The position numbers and the translations under genes were made by a program. 64,000 nucleotides of DNA from Gymnodinialimonas sp. 202GB13-11 (GTDB lineage Bacteria > Pseudomonadota > Alphaproteobacteria > Rhodobacterales > Rhodobacteraceae), in the NCBI RefSeq assembly GCF_040932485.1, contig NZ_JBFRBH010000001.1, forward strand, positions 3,584,212 to 3,648,211, written 5' to 3'. The notes under the pieces were generated by a model, which did no database searches, had not been told where the DNA came from, and saw only the letters and a program-made list of their open reading frames with translations. Shown one piece after another: positions 63,127-64,000 of this stretch (the first letter of the stretch is position 1; each line of letters starts with the position of its first letter).

Positions 63127-63786
63127 ATGACCCGCACAGCACTCGTGACCGGAGGCAACCGAGGCATCGGCTTTGCCATTGCCTCCGGCCTGACTTCAAA
63201 AGGCATCGATGTTGTCATCGGGTCGCGTGACGCAGTGGCGGGCCGCGATGCAGCGCACCGGATCGGCGCCCGATCCGTTCAACTCGACCTCCAGGACCGA
63301 GCATCAACAGAAGCGGCAATATCCCAAATCGACGATGTCGAAATCCTCGTCAACAACGCGGGCGTTTTGGGAACCGGCGATCTTTTCAGCGACGACGCGC
63401 AGTTCAAAGCTTCCATGGAGGTGATGGTTGACGGGCCTTACCACCTCCTAAAGGCGGTAACTCCCTACATGAAACGCAACGGCTACGGGCGCATCGTCAA
63501 CGTATCATCTGGCTGGGGGGCATTCTCGGATGGTGTCGCAGGGCCCGGTGCTTATGGCGTTGCCAAGGCTGCGCTGAATGCACTGACCGTTTCCGCCGCG
63601 CGCGCCTTGCCGGAAACGATCAAAATCAATGCCATGTGTCCGGGCTGGGTGCGCACGCGCATGGGCGGATCCAGTGCCTCGCTATCCGCCGAGGAAGGCG
63701 CGGATACCGCGATTTGGCTGGCAACACTGCCTGAAACCGGGCCGACTGGGATGTTCTTCCGGGACCGCGAGAGAATTGGATGGTGA
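63127..63786 (+). CDS. Short-chain dehydrogenase/reductase (219 aa)
   Basis: This is a classical SDR: NAD(P)-binding TGGNRGIGFAIA near the start, NNAGVLGTG, the catalytic serine in VNVSSGWGAFSDG and the YxxxK pair in GAYGVAKAALNAL. Classical SDRs are usually about 250 aa; this one is shorter at the C-terminus but looks complete. I start at the ATG at 63127 because TTGGAGG lies close upstream and the fold starts there. Substrate unknown. Confidence 0.88.
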   Translation: MTRTALVTGGNRGIGFAIASGLTSKGIDVVIGSRDAVAGRDAAHRIGARSVQLDLQDRASTEAAISQIDDVEILVNNAGVLGTGDLFSDDAQFKASMEVMVDGPYHLLKAVTPYMKRNGYGRIVNVSSGWGAFSDGVAGPGAYGVAKAALNALTVSAARALPETIKINAMCPGWVRTRMGGSSASLSAEEGADTAIWLATLPETGPTGMFFRDRERIGW

Positions 63787-63816
63787 GTGGACGCATATCA
63801 TGGACAGTCGTGCGAC

Positions 63817-63861
63817 TGAGCCAAGGTTTGGTTTTGTGCTTGTAGCGCACGGCTTGGCTCA
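63817..63861. repeat. Long inverted repeat downstream of the SDR gene
   Basis: TGAGCCAAG (63817-63825) and CTTGGCTCA (63853-63861) are a perfect 9-bp dyad with a 27-nt loop. No T tract follows on either strand, so terminator function is uncertain. The 214 nt after the SDR gene hold no other feature I can support. Confidence 0.35.
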
Positions 63862-64000
63862 AAGCAGGTTTTCGAGATGGGCAACTGCGCCGCAGGGAAG
63901 CGTTTCCTGAAGCAGGAGCCGGTAATTGACGCAGCCGGCCGGGCGTTCAGAGCTCAAAAGCTGACCTTGATACTATTTGCGCCCCGCAAAGTTCCTCCAT

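Overview
The window looks like a chromosomal segment of a marine-type alphaproteobacterium, most likely Rhodobacterales (Roseobacter group). This rests on the GC-rich codon use, the PhaA/B-type fused MrpA, the DctPQM and TctCBA transporters, the NasS/NasT-controlled nitrate cluster, the alphaproteobacterial urease order (D-A-B-C-E-F-G) and the many 4-nt ATGA gene overlaps. It is inferred from gene content, because no rRNA or tRNA is present. I see no intact mobile element, CRISPR array or phage.

Layout. 1-2910 (minus): the start of flgE, then motB, then a translationally coupled pair made of a membrane fatty-acid hydroxylase-type protein and a protein joining a cyclic-nucleotide-binding-like domain to an acyltransferase. 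2993-5313 (minus): pcaC, pobA and two tandem Lin0512-family genes. 5407-7362 (minus): a Tat-exported CpdB-type phosphoesterase. 7530-13571 (minus): a six-gene, fully overlapping operon with three Rieske [2Fe-2S] fusion proteins (Rieske-glutamate-synthase-like, ferric-reductase-like-Rieske, Rieske-ThDP enzyme) and three small membrane proteins. This is the strongest candidate for an undescribed system. 13694-20024 (minus): a DctPQM TRAP transporter with its DctB/DctD two-component system; DctD lacks the GAFTGA loop. 20100-23330: a DUF2147 gene and histidine kinase (minus), a divergent LuxR-type regulator and a secreted protein (plus). 23379-28250 (minus): a complete urease operon.

28707-37948: a divergent catabolic cluster with a GntR regulator, two dehydrogenases, a TctCBA tripartite carboxylate transporter, a small monooxygenase-fold protein, a lactonase-like metallo-beta-lactamase protein, an OtnK-type kinase and an OtnC-type aldolase. 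It probably takes up and degrades a C4 or related sugar acid to a triose phosphate. 38348-44332 (plus): the six-gene Mrp Na+/H+ antiporter (A/B fused, C, D, E, F, G). 44588-58713 (plus): nitrate assimilation with nasT, nasS, an attenuator leader, nrtA, nrtB, a fused nrtC/D, nirB, nirD, nasA, a TrpD2-like gene and cysG. NasS/NasT probably sense nitrate and relieve termination ahead of nrtA; the transporter imports nitrate, NasA and NirBD reduce it to ammonium, and CysG makes siroheme for NirB. Urease upstream would supply ammonium from urea. 58732-63786: two LysR regulators, each divergent from target genes (DUF2218 and two double-SnoaL proteins; a short-chain dehydrogenase).
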